Shown here piece after piece: positions 47,901 to 59,940 of a stretch of 64,000 bases of DNA; the stretch's first letter is position 1; each line of letters starts with the position of its first letter. The stretch spans positions 220,799 through 284,798 of the forward strand of contig CDMY01000456.1 of assembly GCA_001179505.1 (NCBI GenBank). Reading direction: 5' to 3'. Below the pieces are notes generated by a model. That model saw only the letters and a program-made list of their open reading frames with translations. It did not search any database and was not told the DNA's origin. The position numbers and the translations under genes were made by a program. The DNA is from Vitrella brassicaformis. Taxonomy: Eukaryota; Sar; Vitrellaceae.

Positions 47901-48289
47901 GAATGGGATATATGGGATGCCGTGGGTGTGTTTCTATGTGTGGGGGTACATGTGTGTGTGTGTGTACCTGACGGACTGGTCGTATAGGATGTCAAGCAGC
48001 CTTCTGAAGGGAAACAGCTTGTAGAACGTCAGAACCAACGTGCGCACCACAAACTCTGACAGAGAGAGAAACCACACAGACACACATCTCGCTTATCGGT
48101 CCAGATGCATTCACTCTCTCTCAGCTCATCTTCTGACTGACCGAATGAGAGCAGACAGAAGATGATGGCCACCTTGACGGTTTCGAAGGAGAAAATGTAC
48201 CTCACGTGCTGCAGGGCGTTCGCCCGCACAGGGGAACGCACCATCACCTTCGGACTCGTCACAGGACTCATCGCCGCACGCCCATTCAT
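44915..48289 (-). CDS. acid lipase / steryl ester hydrolase (alpha/beta hydrolase)
   Basis: Many-exon gene ending at the stop at 44915. Landmarks of the AB-hydrolase lipase family appear in order: LNVEDHFAETPDGFVLVLHR (about 47.75 kb), LLFMHGLMMSDECWV, DVWLANNRGNKYSWKHR, SIDELARYDVP, and the nucleophile elbow YVGFSNGTAQMF (Ser, about 46.72 kb). The acid VVLICGQNDM lies near 45.66 kb and the His IPKYEHLDFLVA near 45.46 kb. All three catalytic residues are present. A hydrophobic segment near the N-terminus (VKVAIIFCLLSF) suggests membrane anchoring, as in yeast Yeh/Tgl1 steryl ester hydrolases. The C-terminal 100 residues are Gln- and Pro-rich. ATG 48289 is the first clear in-frame start; 48271 is an alternative. 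Substrate (sterol or triacylglycerol ester) is inferred from family. Confidence 0.88.
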
Positions 48290-48549
48290 CGCTTCTTGCT
48301 CTCCTTTTTCTCCGGGTCTGCGAGCTATGGTGACCAAGCACTTCTAAGCTCGCAAACGTGTCAAAGGATCGCGACACGTGTGAAAAACGCCGAGCACTTG
48401 ATCCGTTTCGGCGCTTGCCTCCTCTCGTCGCAGATCTCCCTCTCAGCAAGTGACAAGCGCTTTTCGACCCATCTTCATCTTTGTGTCATCGAAGAAGCGT
48501 CAGCCTCGAGCTCCTCCCGATCTGTCTTTCTGTCCGCCAGTCTCTCAAG
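48290..48549. promoter_or_regulatory. divergent promoter region (lipase / calreticulin)
   Basis: A 260-bp spacer. It has AAGCTCGCAA at 48346-48355 and an inverted copy TGCGAGCT at 48319-48326, plus a CACGTGTG E-box-like word near 48376. No unfolded-protein-response element is recognised with confidence. Confidence 0.45.
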
Positions 48550-51021
48550 ATGCGTCGGAGCGCACGCGTGACGGTGACGGCCTTGAGTGTGCTGTGCCTG
48601 CTGGCTGGCGAGGCGGCCGCCAAGGTGTACCTGCACGAGACCTTTGACGATGACTCGTGGGAGCAGCGGTGGGTTCTCGCCAAGTGGAAGGAGGGAGAAG
48701 GTGAGGCAGCCAGCTGGCGAGACACTTGCTGAGCTGAGACGGGGATTTGGAGAGAGGGAGGGAGGGAGGGAGGGAGACGGCCGGGCAGCCAGTTAGTTTG
48801 GTGCTTTTGCCGCGCGTCTGTCTGTCTCCGTCTCCACCGCAACAGGTCCCCATCTCTCTGTGTTGGTTTGTGCGCGTGTGCGTGTGCGTCCGTCAGGTCT
48901 TGCCGGTAAGTTCGAGCTGTCTCACGGCAAGTTCTTCAACGACGAGAAGGCCGACATGGGTAAGAGACCACACCACACCACACCACACCACACACCGCAT
49001 TCCACCCATCCCCTTGTGTGTGGCTCGCCTCTGCATCACCCGCAGGTCTGAAGACGACTCAGGACGCCAAGTTCTACACGGCCTCGACGTCATTCGACGG
49101 TTTGTCGAACAAGGACAAGACTTTGGTGCTGCAGTTCCAGGTCAAGAACGAGCAGAACATCGAGTGCGGCGGCAGCTACCTCAAATTCGGCCCAAAGATC
49201 GACGACCCAAAGGAGTTCAAGGGAGAGACACAATACTCAGTCATGTTCGGTAAGCCAGCCAGGCGGAGAGGGAGGGACGGCATGTGCGCAATGTGTGTGT
49301 GTGTGTGGTGGTGTGCAGGGCCTGATATGTGTGGCTCTGCGACACGCAAAGTGAGTGAGAGGCACACACCACACCACACGAGAGAGACGAAGGAGTGCTG
49401 GGATACACACAGACCGGTGGGAATGTGTTGTGTTTGTTGTGGTGTGTTGTGGTGTGGTGTGTGTTGTGTGTCAGACTCATTTGATCTTCAACTACAAGGG
49501 CAAGAACCTCGACCGCAAGAAGGACATCGAAGTCAAAAACGACAACCTCTCTCACCTCTACACACTCGTCCTCAGGGTAAGTGAGTGAGGGGGCCCACAC
49601 ACACACACACACACACACCTGACAGGCCACACCCAAGGCACACACCCCTCTGTGTGTGTGTGTGTGTGTGTTCAGCCAAACAACACATACGAGGTGCAGA
49701 TCGACCAGAAGACGGTGGCCGACGGCAGCTTGTACGACGACTGGAACTTCCTGCCGCCCAAGCAGATCAAGGACCCCAGCCAGTCAAAGCCAAAGGACTG
49801 GGTCGACGCAAAGGAGATCGACGACCCCGAAGACAAGAAACCCGGTATGTCATGCCCATCTCTGTCTTGTCTGTCTGTGCTGTGCTCTGTCATGATATCA
49901 TAGCGATGCGATGTGTGTGTGTCGGTGGGTAATCAGAGAGTTGGGTGGAGGAGAAGCAGATCCCTGACCCCAATGCGTCCAAGCCCGACGACTGGGACGA
50001 GGAGGAGGACGGCGAGTGGACACCGCCCATGATCGACAACCCCGACTACAAGGGAGAGTGGAAGGTACACTACACTACAGACGACACACACAACACAGCA
50101 CAACACAACACAGCCCAGCCCAGCCCAAAACACAACAATCTCTCACCCCTCCACCCCTCCACCTTGGCTGGATTATTTGATGAATCAGGCGAAGCGCATC
50201 CCCAACCCCGACTACAAGGGCGAGTGGGTGCATCCCATGATCGACAACCCAGACTACTTCGACGACCCCGCCGTCTACGCCTATTCCGACATCTCTATGG
50301 TACCTGACCTGATAAGAGCAGAGCCGTGGGCTGATCTGTTCAGCACAGCACAGCACGCTCACGAGTGTCTGTCTGTGCGTGTGTGTGTGTGTGTGGTTTT
50401 GCAGGTGGGCATTGACCTGTGGCAAGTCAAGGCGGGCACCATCTTTGACAACATCGTCGTCTGCGACAGCGAAGAAGAGGCCAAGGTCCGTCAGTCACAG
50501 ACCCACAGCACCCCACCCCACCCGCGCCGCAACTGCCACACCCACCCTCATTTCGTCGTGTCTGTGGTGTCTGTCAGGCGGTCGCTGACAAGTATTTCGT
50601 CCCACTGCGCGACGCCGAGAAGAAGCTGAAGGAGGAAGAGGTAAACAAGCGACTGACTGACCACACTACCACACCACACTGCACCACAGCGGTGACACAC
50701 TCCGCCCATCCAATCTACTGTGTTGGTTTCCTGTCCCGCCCCTATTTATCAGGACAAAAAGAAGGCAGAGGAGGAGGAGGCCCGCAGGAAGGAGGAGGAG
50801 GCCAAGGAGAAGGAGGAAGATGACGAGGAGGAAGACGAGGAAGACGAAGACGAGGAAGCGCCGGAGGTACGCACACACGCACACCAACGCTTACCCCTGC
50901 ACACTCTCCCTCACTCACACAACGGTCGGACACCTGACCTGGTATGGCGGTGTTTGGTGTGTTTTGTTGTGTGGTGTGCCATCAGGAGGATGAGGGCGGT
51001 GCGGAGCACGACGAGCTCTAG
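48550..51021 (+). CDS. CRT: calreticulin, ER lectin chaperone
   Basis: Ca2+-binding lectin chaperone of the ER lumen. Twelve exons in phase (48550-48700, 48897-48959, 49046-49249, 49319-49350, 49475-49576, 49676-49844, 49937-50064, 50189-50299, 50405-50485, 50578-50640, 50753-50866, 50986-51021) give 417 residues, the usual length. The signal peptide (about 1-24) ends before [13 protein letters not shown]. The globular domain has [10 protein letters not shown] and FGPDMCG, whose cysteines would form the conserved disulfide. The P domain carries repeats such as [35 protein letters not shown] and [10 protein letters not shown]. The C domain is a Lys/Glu then Asp/Glu run, and the protein ends HDEL for ER retrieval. 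It is calreticulin rather than calnexin because no TM segment is present. Confidence 0.97.
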
Positions 51022-52696
51022 ATGCCCACAGAGATCTATGAGTGAGTGAATGGGTAGATATATAGCTCGATTCGTGCGTCGCCGCTCACTCACTGGCTGG
51101 CTGGCTGCCGTCACCTGACTGTGCTGTCTGTCTGTCTGACTGTCTGCCTGACTGCTACGGAGGGAGGGAGGGAGGGGGGAAATAGACAGCGAGCTGTGTG
51201 GGAATGGCTGATGTATCGTGTGATGGTGGGCGTTCGCTGGTCGGTCTGGTCTCCCTCTTGAGTTGCTCCATGGAACCCAGAGTGAGCAGCGCCGGTGCCG
51301 ACTGCCTCACGCTGGGTTGCATGGCGAGGTGCGAGAGGGGGATGAGGTCGCAAAGCGACTTGTACGATGAAGCACAGCCACCACGATTGCGTAGGAATGC
51401 TCTGGGAGAGTGGTCGTGTGCGCGGGGCCAGCTGCCCGTACGACGCCGCCGCTGCCACCGGTGTGTATCATCGACCGTGATGACACACAGCAGTTGCACC
51501 GCTGCGTTGAATGACAGTGGACCCACACACTGAGCCACAACACCCTTTCTTCTTCCCCTGCCTGTTCCTCAGCTTGCCTGCCTGCCTCTTTCTCCTCTGT
51601 CTGTCTGTCTGTCTGCCTGAGAGGGTGGGTGGGCCTGTAAATATCCTTCATGAGATGCATATCGATCGCACGAAGACCAGAGGGGCGGAGGGGGGGGGGG
51701 GGAGGGATGGCTCTCTCGCTCACTGCCTCAGCCTCGCTGTCATCTTGCCTTGCCTTGCCTTGCCTTCCTATCTTTCCTCCGACTTCTCTCCCTCCCCACT
51801 CTCCGCCCCTCTGCCATCCCCCTCCCTCCCCTTGTCTCTCGTCGCGAGTAGTAGCCGCCCAGAAAGACCGACCAGGCTCTCTGTAGACAGACGCACGCGC
51901 TCACACCAATAGGTACTGCCATCCATCCATCCATCGGTGGGGTCGGTCGGCCGGAGTCACGCATCGGTAGCATAGCAGCGAGCTAGGTGGGTTTGCATCG
52001 CGGGTTTGCATCGCACACCCACCTATTTAATAATTAGCCAGCAAGGCAAAGACGGAGGGATCGATGGTCGACGATTGATGACTCGAATCAAGATGAGAAG
52101 AGAGTGGCCTGGCCCTGGACGGTCTTTGGTGGCGTGTGGTGGTGCCTCTGCTGGATGGTGGATCGGTTGTCAGGTCACTCTCCCTCCCTCTCTCTCTTCT
52201 GTGACATGTGTTGCGTGCAGCGTGCATCCGAAAGGTGTGGATGCGATCGATGCGACTGGCTGACGTGACTGACTGACTCGTGCGTGCGGTGTGTTATGCG
52301 ATCGATGCGACTCAGTGAGTGACGTGCATGACGCCCTACTTAATTCATGAATAAGTGCACAGTGCAAAGCGTGTCGCCCAGCCCACGAAGTAGCAGTGGC
52401 CATCCATCCATCCTGCCTTGTCAGTCTGTCTGCACAGCACAAACCACTGACCAGCCCAAATCAGTGAGGGCGTCACCACACGCTAGAGGCCAAAACATCG
52501 CTGTCTGTCTGTATGCCACAACAACTTATCCATTCCGTTCTGTTCAGTCAGCCGTAGGTCGTCGTCGCACCGTACTGCTGCACCTGCATCAGTGCAGTGG
52601 GAAGGAACACATGATATATATACACACACCAAGATGCATCCATTGCATTGTGTCCATCCGATCCGCGTGTGGTTCTGCCCGCCTGCCCCGCCAAAG
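51022..52696. other. long convergent spacer, low-complexity
   Basis: The longest gene-free stretch (1.67 kb), between calreticulin (+) and the four-TM gene (-). It holds (CTGT)n near 51600, a 13-base G run at 51690-51702, a CCTTG pentamer array near 51750, pyrimidine-rich 51780-51840, and scattered GACT/TGACT repeats. The ORFs crossing it have no domain signal. A weak non-coding RNA cannot be excluded. Confidence 0.5.
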
Positions 52697-54304
52697 TCAC
52701 TGACTGACCGTTCCTGGCGGCACTCTGACGATGAGGGGCTCCTGCTGCCCGTACATTACCGGAGAGGCGCCATCTGAGGCCAGCGCCATGCCATCATATC
52801 CACCAACACAAACAACCATGGGTGCTGATCGAGTCGAGTGTGGCATCGCGTCTGATTCCTCCCTCCTACACACACACGTGCCAGGGGGTGGAGGTGGCAT
52901 TGGGGGTCCGCCGTAAGGTCCGCCGCCGTATTCCTCGTCTTCATCATCGTCCTCGTCGATCTTGTGGCTGTATCCGTCACACACACACACACACACAGAC
53001 ACACACAGGCGTCACTCTCATCACACACTTCATCACTCGGCTGACTGACCACTGTGTGATGAGAGTGACGATGGGCACGAGGAGGAAGAGGGTGCCCGCC
53101 ATCGCCAGGTGAAACGAATAACTCACCGCCATACCTGAGATGTGTGGAAAGATACCCGAGACAAGACACTTATTTCCATGTCTCTGGTCCGGCCGGCCAC
53201 TGAGTGGCTGACCTCCGCCTCCGCCGATCCCGAAGGCCGTGATGAGATTGTCACTGACACAGACACGTATCCACCGGTCTCCCTCTCTGTCTGTTTGTCT
53301 GTTTGTCTGTCTGTGTGTCTGTGTGTCTGTGTGCCTGTCTCTGTGGTTAGTCACTCGAACATGCCCTGAATGTTGTTGGTGGCCATGTAGTAGAACCCCA
53401 GGCAGGCCGCGCACGCCAACACAGGAGCGAGATGTAGAACTCCGTCTTCTTGTAGATGCCCTTGCGCCGCCCCCGCCGCGCCCACATTACGAACAGGAGC
53501 AGCGAAAACAGCTCAAACACCAAGGCGATACCCACGGCAAAGGTCTGCAAAGAAAGGGGCGAGAGGGAATGAGCAGAGCATTGTGACTGTGCGGTTGGTT
53601 ATTTAGCTGAGCAACCATGATGAAGGAGGCCCAGGCGACCATGTCCAGGTTGGCACAAGCGCTGTGGCCTGCACGTGTGCACGTGTGGACAGACAGACAG
53701 ACAGGCAGGCAGGCAGGCAAAAGGCAGAATTCGGTGTCTCCTGACACCCGATGCTGCAAGGATGCACCAACCGATGATTCCGTAGCTCTGCCGGGAGATG
53801 CCGCAGGCGATGTCGCGCGCATCGGTGATGAGGTGCTTGCCCATGATGGGAGACTCGCTGTACACACACGCACACACACATGGACACACACACGTGTAAT
53901 TGATTAGGAGGGAAGTCTCTGGGCCTGCGTGCCATGTGGTGTCTCTTCTGTCAGTGACGTGACTGACCAGAATTGTCTCATCAGTTTCTTCAGTTTCTGT
54001 GGCTCCTTTGCGCATGGACTGAATGCGATGTTCATTTCCCAGAGGGAGAAGTCTATCGTCAGGACGTAGACGAACACCACCGTCCACTTCTTGTGATACC
54101 TGCAGGTCAATGCGATGCACCCAATGGCATCCATCCATCCATCCATCCACACACACACAGACAGGCACGACACGACAAGCAGTGCAAGGGGGGGGAGGGC
54201 AGGGTGCGTGGCCCGTACCAGTAGGGGAGGAATACGGCTATAACCCACAGCAGGAGTGCCAGGCACACCGACAGCAGGAACAGCAGGGGCGCCTTCGAGG
54301 CCAT
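52697..54304 (-). CDS. four-TM membrane protein with an apparent 1-base frameshift
   Basis: Eight exons in phase (54219-54304, 53968-54099, 53772-53857, 53616-53668, 53355-53544, 53213-53253, 53050-53134, 52697-52967). TM1 is residues about 6-28 (LLFLLSVCLALLLWVIAVFL), followed by a 70-residue loop with two Cys and a basic stretch. TM2 is around MTFAVGIALVFELFSLLLFV. TM3 lies after KKTEFYISLL, and TM4 is FHLAMAGTLFLLVPIVTLIT. The tail is acidic then Pro-rich (KIDEDDDEDEEYGGG, PPMPPPPPG). Within the fifth exon, at 53420-53424, the frame must slip by one base: upstream text (KKTEFYIS) and downstream text (ACLGFYYMATNNIQGMF) are both clearly coding but in different frames, and the following splice phases fit only the second. 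Family not recognised. The last exon may hold another intron. Confidence 0.6.
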
Positions 54305-54481
54305 CCCGTCTCGACGCCGTCTCACTCACTGCACAAAGCTGCCTCTTCTTGCTAGGAGGTGCTGTCCCGTCTGCTCTCTGATTCAAATTGCTCGGGGGGA
54401 AAGGGGAAATTGGAAGAAGAGAGGGGGGGGCGCCGGGGGCCGATCAGCGAGCTCAGCTGAGATTCTGACTCTTTCGCCGAC
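54305..54481. promoter_or_regulatory. divergent promoter region
   Basis: 177 bp between the four-TM gene and the coiled-coil gene. It contains GCGAGCTC at 54447-54454, again the reverse complement of the recurrent AGCTCGC word, and a poly-G/C patch. Confidence 0.35.
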
Positions 54482-56392
54482 ATGTCCTTGAACAGCGCCC
54501 CCTCCCTTCTGCGCTGCCACGCGAAATACTCTGAAAGTACACAGGGGTTCACTCCCCTGCTGACCAGCAGCATCCTCCACACAATCCCCCCAACCCGCAT
54601 CAACCTCGCCAACACAACCGACCAGAATGCCCTCAACCTCGCTCAACACCACACGGCGCCAGGGGCTGCAGATCAGCCCGCATCAGAGACCCATCTGCCA
54701 GACCAGCAGCAGCGGGTCCAAGGAGGCCTTGCCCAGCCACAGCCCCACACGCAAGACGCCATGCCACCGGCGGCGTTTCAGGAGCTCCCCCTGAAGCAGC
54801 TGACGTCGGAGCAGCTCAAACAGAGATGCGAGGCGCGCTTCCTGCACCTGGCGCGATGTATCGAGAACGTCTGCATGGACGCCATGAGTGCCGAGTGGGA
54901 GTGGCAGAAGCGAGTCGGCGACAGGGCCCGGGAGCTGTGGGACTGTGCAGAGGTGGTGATCAGTGAGGCCATGGACACGGTGGCGCACTGTGTGGCGAGG
55001 GTTGAGGCGGCGAATGAGAGGCGGGACGAGGTGCGGCGGGAGAACGATGTGTTGCGCCGACGTGTGGGTGAGAAGGAGAGAAAGGTGCACAGCGTCAAGG
55101 CAAAGACATCCGATGAGCTCAAGAGACACGTGGCAACACTCAACTGCAAGTGGGTTACTCATTTAAACACAGGCACCACCAAGAATGCCTGTGTCCACTC
55201 ATTATATCGTTTCTCTGCTGCAGGTGGCGGAAGGAGAGGGCCCAGCTGGAGGCTGTCCGAGCGCACTTAGAGGAGTGCTCGAAGCGGCTCGACACCGAAC
55301 ACCCAGGGAGCCCCATTAAGCAGGCACAGGAGGAGCTGCTCGATCAACAGCAGATGACCAAGTGAATCATACATGAGACATTAAGACGGAGAAACCCACA
55401 ACAGGCATTGCAACGAGTTTTGTCTCTATGCGTGTACTGTATGTGGGTGTGTGTAGGAGGGTGGAGGAGGAGCGTGAGAGGCTGCGTGTGGCCCTGGAGG
55501 AGCTCAGGCGGCAGTACACACACGTCGAGCTGACCCTGGAGGGGAGGGAAGCCGAAGTCGAGCATGTACTCGACATACACCAACAGACTAAGGTGATCGA
55601 GGAACTGCACCCACCACGCACATAGCCTCCCCTCCCACCACTCACATCAGAGTGTGCCGCGTAGATAGGCGGCGCTGCGGGAGGCGGAGAGCCAGAACGC
55701 CCAGCTGAATGAGTGTCTTCACATGGCAGAGGAGGACCTCGCCGCACACAAGCTCCGCGGCCAAGTGGACCGGCTCAAGGTCGACGCATTCGAGCGAACT
55801 CTCTCCCCATTCCTGGTGAGACTGACCCGCACAAAAGACATACACACCGACCACACGCGCGTCACGCCTGTGTCTCTTTTCGCCTGTGTAGGGCGCCAAA
55901 CTGCCTGTCCTGCAGCCCGACTTGTTGGGCGCCGCTTTCTCCCCGGCTGGTTCTCCCATTCGTCAAGGCCCATCCGGCCCAGGCTTCTCGTTCTACAGTC
56001 GTGTGTCAATCGTCAAGTTTGCCGCCCCACAGGCGGCATCGCCCTCTTCCAGGGACGGAGGAGGCCAAGACAGAGACGCCACCTCACTTCCATACGCACA
56101 CGAGAGGAGGTCCACCAGAGGATCGACACTGCCTGCCAAGTCATCGGCAGCGGTCATGCTCCCTCAAGCGGCCTTCAGCACAGCCGAGTTGGTGGACGAC
56201 TCGGCCAGGGGTCTGATTACCAAGAGTGCCGTCACGGAGTCGACTAATGTGCGTGAGGGTGTGGGCGAGGTGGACTGGTGGCATGAGGAGAGGAAGGAGA
56301 AGGAGGAGGGGGCCGACACCACCGGCAAGTCTGCCGGCGAGAAAGTGGTGGGCGAGACACGCAGCCAGCTGTTTGGGGCATCAATCGACTGA
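54482..56392 (+). CDS. coiled-coil protein, unknown
   Basis: Five exons in phase (54482-55149, 55224-55361, 55457-55592, 55669-55815, 55892-56392) give 529 residues. Residues 1-95 are Gln/Pro/Thr-rich. Residues about 100-330 are a near-continuous coiled coil, with segments such as LRRRVGEKERKVHSVKAK, EERERLRVALEELRRQY and LREAESQNAQLNECL. The remainder is Ser/Gly/Ala-rich and ends in a stop at 56392. A strong 3' splice site (TTTGCATTGCAG) ends at 56439, directly before the ATG of the next ORF. A phase-0 donor GTGCGTGAG at about 56248 could splice to it. This gene and the next may therefore be one. Likely structural or scaffold; no family recognised. Confidence 0.6.
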
Positions 56393-56439
56393 CTGTCCTG
56401 GCTTCTGTATTTTGTGCCATCTATGGGTTTGCATTGCAG

Positions 56440-59400
56440 ATGAGCATCTTTCAGCGACTGAAGGGTGTGCGGCAGACGGCTCTCAAGTGGAAAATGCGCT
56501 CAATCGTCAAAAAGTAAGCCAGGCAGCCGCAGCAAAGAGAGAGACATGGAATTGGCTACCCCGCGCTGCGCTTTTCGTTCCCGCAGTCCGGTGAAGGTGT
56601 TGTGTAGAATGACGGCCATCCGCCCAGTCCCGCTGGATTGGTTGAAGGAACGAAACATGTAGGCGCGCAGGCCGCTGGCTACGACACACGCATCATTCCA
56701 CGTGCGGTCCGTTTGTCCCTCACTGTTCAGTGAGGCGGGCCGTCTTGTCGAGATGGAGGAATTCTGCGCAGAATTCCGGTCGGTACCAACACCCCCCACC
56801 ATCTCATCCCTCGTCTCGTCCCCTCTCGCTGTATGTATGCAGTCAGGCGATGGCCTCAGCCCGCGGCGAGACAGACCTGGACCTGCTCAAGAGCCCCGTC
56901 GATCCGCCACCAGACGACCTCCGGCAACCCCCTCCGCCCATCGACCTACTCCTCGGCCTTTTTCCGCCAACCAGAGGATCCCGCATGTCACGCAGCGGCA
57001 TCACTGACGGCGGCGGAGGGGGCGCGCCACTGCTGTCGCTGGACAGGGTGCGTGCGACTGTCCGGGTGTTGTTGGACGCCATGACGATGGATGTGTTTCT
57101 CTCGACGACGGACTTCCGTGCGCTGCCTCCCTTCACCGAGTACGTCATGGCGTGGCTGCAGCGGTATGACGTCAACATTTCGACTAGCGGCACGACAGCC
57201 GCACCAGCTGTGCCCGGTCGGCGAGCCGACGAGGTGACGTCACAGGTGTGGATAGTGGAGAGAAAAGGCGCTGGAGCGGCGTCATTGGCTGTGGGTGGTG
57301 GGGACCGTCGTGAGGGCATGACTCTGGGCGACACGCGAGCAACCGAAGTGTTTGTGCGATCTGTGCTCACATACCGGTAAGATATCCGCACAGAGGAACA
57401 AACGGCCCTCTGTATGTCTCTGTGTGCGTCTTTGTGTCTCAGCGAGCGTGGTGGATGGGAGGTCCACACGTTCGCATCGTTTCTGCTGGATGAGTACTCG
57501 AGTGACGTGCTGCTGTATTATTTGCTGATCCGGCACCACCTGATGGGCCTCGAGGTGCGCAGGAAGGACGACCTCACAGCCGAAGCCAAACTCGTCGACG
57601 TACGCATGCACACTTTGCTTACACAGAGAGGAGACATGTGTATATTGTGTGGCAGTGATGAGACATGCGCTTATGTGTGTCCGCAGGTGAAGCAGGCCAT
57701 TCGGTGGGCGCGGACCCTGCTGGGGTCTGACAGCTTCACACACAGGGAGATCAACACACTCTCAGAGGTAAAGAGAAGAGACACAAACCTTTGTTCATGC
57801 CCTTCCTCTCGCTGTCTGTCTGTCTGTCTGTCTGTCTCTGTCTCCGCAGAAGCTCATGTCGGCGGCTGTGCGGTTTGGGGTATCGTCAGCAGTCAAGAAG
57901 ACATCAGAGGAGGACACTGAGGACGACAGCAGCCCCACCGGCAGCAGCACGGGGGACAAAGAGGGCACCCAAAAGACCAAGCACCAGCTGCCAGTCTACC
58001 TCCTGCTGCGGCTGTTCCTCGACGAATTCCGCGTCGAACGGTCAGCGACTGAGTGAGTGTCGGATCAGTGACTTGATGGATGCGACCATGCTGCCTCATT
58101 GCAGACACAAGCGTCTGTTCTGTCTCAAGTGGCTTTCGGAGCTGGCACTCACAATGAGAGGTGGGTCCTTCGGCGGAGCAGCAGCAGCTGCTGCAGCCAC
58201 AGCCGGGCCCACCGCCACCGATCGGCTCTCCCAGGCACCCTCCGCCCTCCTCAGTCGCAGCGGCACCAAACCCCTCAGTGGGTCTGCGTCGTTCCGTCGG
58301 GCGACCACCATGCGGTCCTCCACTCTCAGTGGCCAGAGGAAGACACGAGACCTCAGCGAGGTACGGAGAGAAAGAGAGATCCATTGGCCGACTGAGCGTC
58401 GTCTGTTCGTGTGTGTGTGTGCGTCTGAGTAGGTCCTGGCTGACTCTGGGTCTGAGGAGGACGAGCACGACAAGGATGAGGGCGGGACGGGTGTTGCGGC
58501 CATGGCGGCTGACGACACAGACGGCGGCGGCTTCTCGCCCTCACTCACCCTTTCACAGGTCATCCATCCATCAATCCATCCCTCACGTGTCTCCCTCCCT
58601 CCCTCGCCATATGTGTGTGTGCGTGTGGGTGTGCAGGTGTGTGTGATAGTTGCGGCGCTGTACCCTTTGCCGCCCGAGACAGCACCATACACACCCTTGT
58701 CCATCGCCGCACGGGTCTTCAGGGAGGCCGCCACGCTCGGCAGAGGCCGCGTCGACACACAGTCGCTGGCCTGTGCGGTCGAGGCGTTGTGCCTGCCCTC
58801 TCTATCCGTCAAGTGGCATCTGGACAAACAGGGGCTGACCAGGCCAGAGTCGGGCATACTCGTGCCTGCTGCGGCCTCGCAAGCCTCTCCCGATGACGTC
58901 ATCAAACTCGTCCAGGTCAGTGAGCCCCACGATTCGATCCATGTGCACATACATCATGATGTATGTGTCTGTCTCTCTTGCTGTCTGTCTGTCGTGTGGG
59001 GCACAGGACGAGTATGAGCGGCTCCAGCGGCTGACGGTGCTGGGCCCACGACCAAACGCCTATATAATGCAGCTGGGCGCCCTCACGTGTCTGCCCAACA
59101 TCATGGCGGCGCTGCAGCCGCCGATGGAGAGCAGGGACTCGCTCGGCACCGAAGACACCACACTCACCGACCTCTCACTCTTCAGGCACGTCACACATGG
59201 ATGCCAGGCCACACACAGAGGGGGGATGGACAGATGTCTGCAGAGACTCTCACTCTCTCTCTCTCTCTCTCTCTCCATTCCTTCACACAACAGGCTGCTG
59301 TCAGTGACCTTCTCCCTTGCCCGTGCAGTGTCTCTGGCACGGCTGACGGCAACTTTCGACCGGCCCCCCGCCTCGCCCCTGATGGTGCGCAAGGGCGGTG

Positions 59401-59510
59401 CAGGTGCCCCTGGTGGTGTGCTGGTGGGGAACAGGGAGATGGCCAGACTGAGAGGGGTGTTTAGCTTGCTCAGCGAGATACTCAAGCTGGAGCTGGACAT
59501 CGTGTCGTGA
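56440..59510 (+). CDS. large protein of unknown function (possibly 3' part of the preceding gene)
   Basis: At least ten exons with GT-AG borders. It starts MSIFQRLKGVRQTALKWKM, a basic amphipathic helix, and continues CRMTAIRPVPLDWLKERN, EAGRLVEMEEFCAEFR and a Pro-rich linker. Helical segments follow: LPPFTEYVMAWLQRYDV, FASFLLDEYSSDVLLYYLL, QLPVYLLLRLFLDEFRVER, HKRLFCLKWLSELALTM, and a final block ending EILKLELDIVS. Acidic and Ala/Gly-rich inserts (near 57.92, 58.2 and 58.45 kb) separate them. No catalytic motif or TM helix is evident, and the family is not recognised. The helical, Leu-rich layout suggests a scaffold or armadillo-like fold, as a guess. ATG 56440 lies immediately after a perfect acceptor site, which favours fusion with the upstream coiled-coil exons. 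Confidence 0.6.
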
Positions 59511-59940
59511 TATATCGACTGACTGATGTGATTGATTGATGTGTTGTGTGTGACTGAGATGATGAGGCATTCCGGACGGACGCCAGCCTTGTCTATATGT
59601 CAATGTGGTGTCTGTCATGTTACTTAGTCACTCACTCAGTCACTCTTTCAGTCAGTCAGTGTGGTTACAAAAGCCATTCGTTCATTCTCTCTGCCGTCCG
59701 TCAAAACTGGCTGCCACCCAAACAAAATGCATCCATCCATCCATCTCACATGCCGTCCACTCATTTATACCAATGGCAGCCACCGACCACCAATCAGTAA
59801 ACAAAACACTGACACAGTATTCACAGCCAGCAGCCAAGGGGGGGAGCGACCGAGGGAGGGAGGGAGGGAGGGAAGCAGGGAGGAGGGAGAGGGAGAGAGG
59901 ACGAAGGAAGGGCGTCCCTCCCCCCGTTGTGTGAATTCAT
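59511..59940. other. convergent spacer, no gene seen
   Basis: About 430 bp. It contains a CAGTCACT-type repeat near 59630 and a GGGA run at 59850-59870. No supported gene. Confidence 0.5.

Noticed and set aside
51000-51060. Extension of calreticulin beyond HDEL
   Set aside because: TAG follows HDEL directly at 51019-51021, which is the expected end of the protein.
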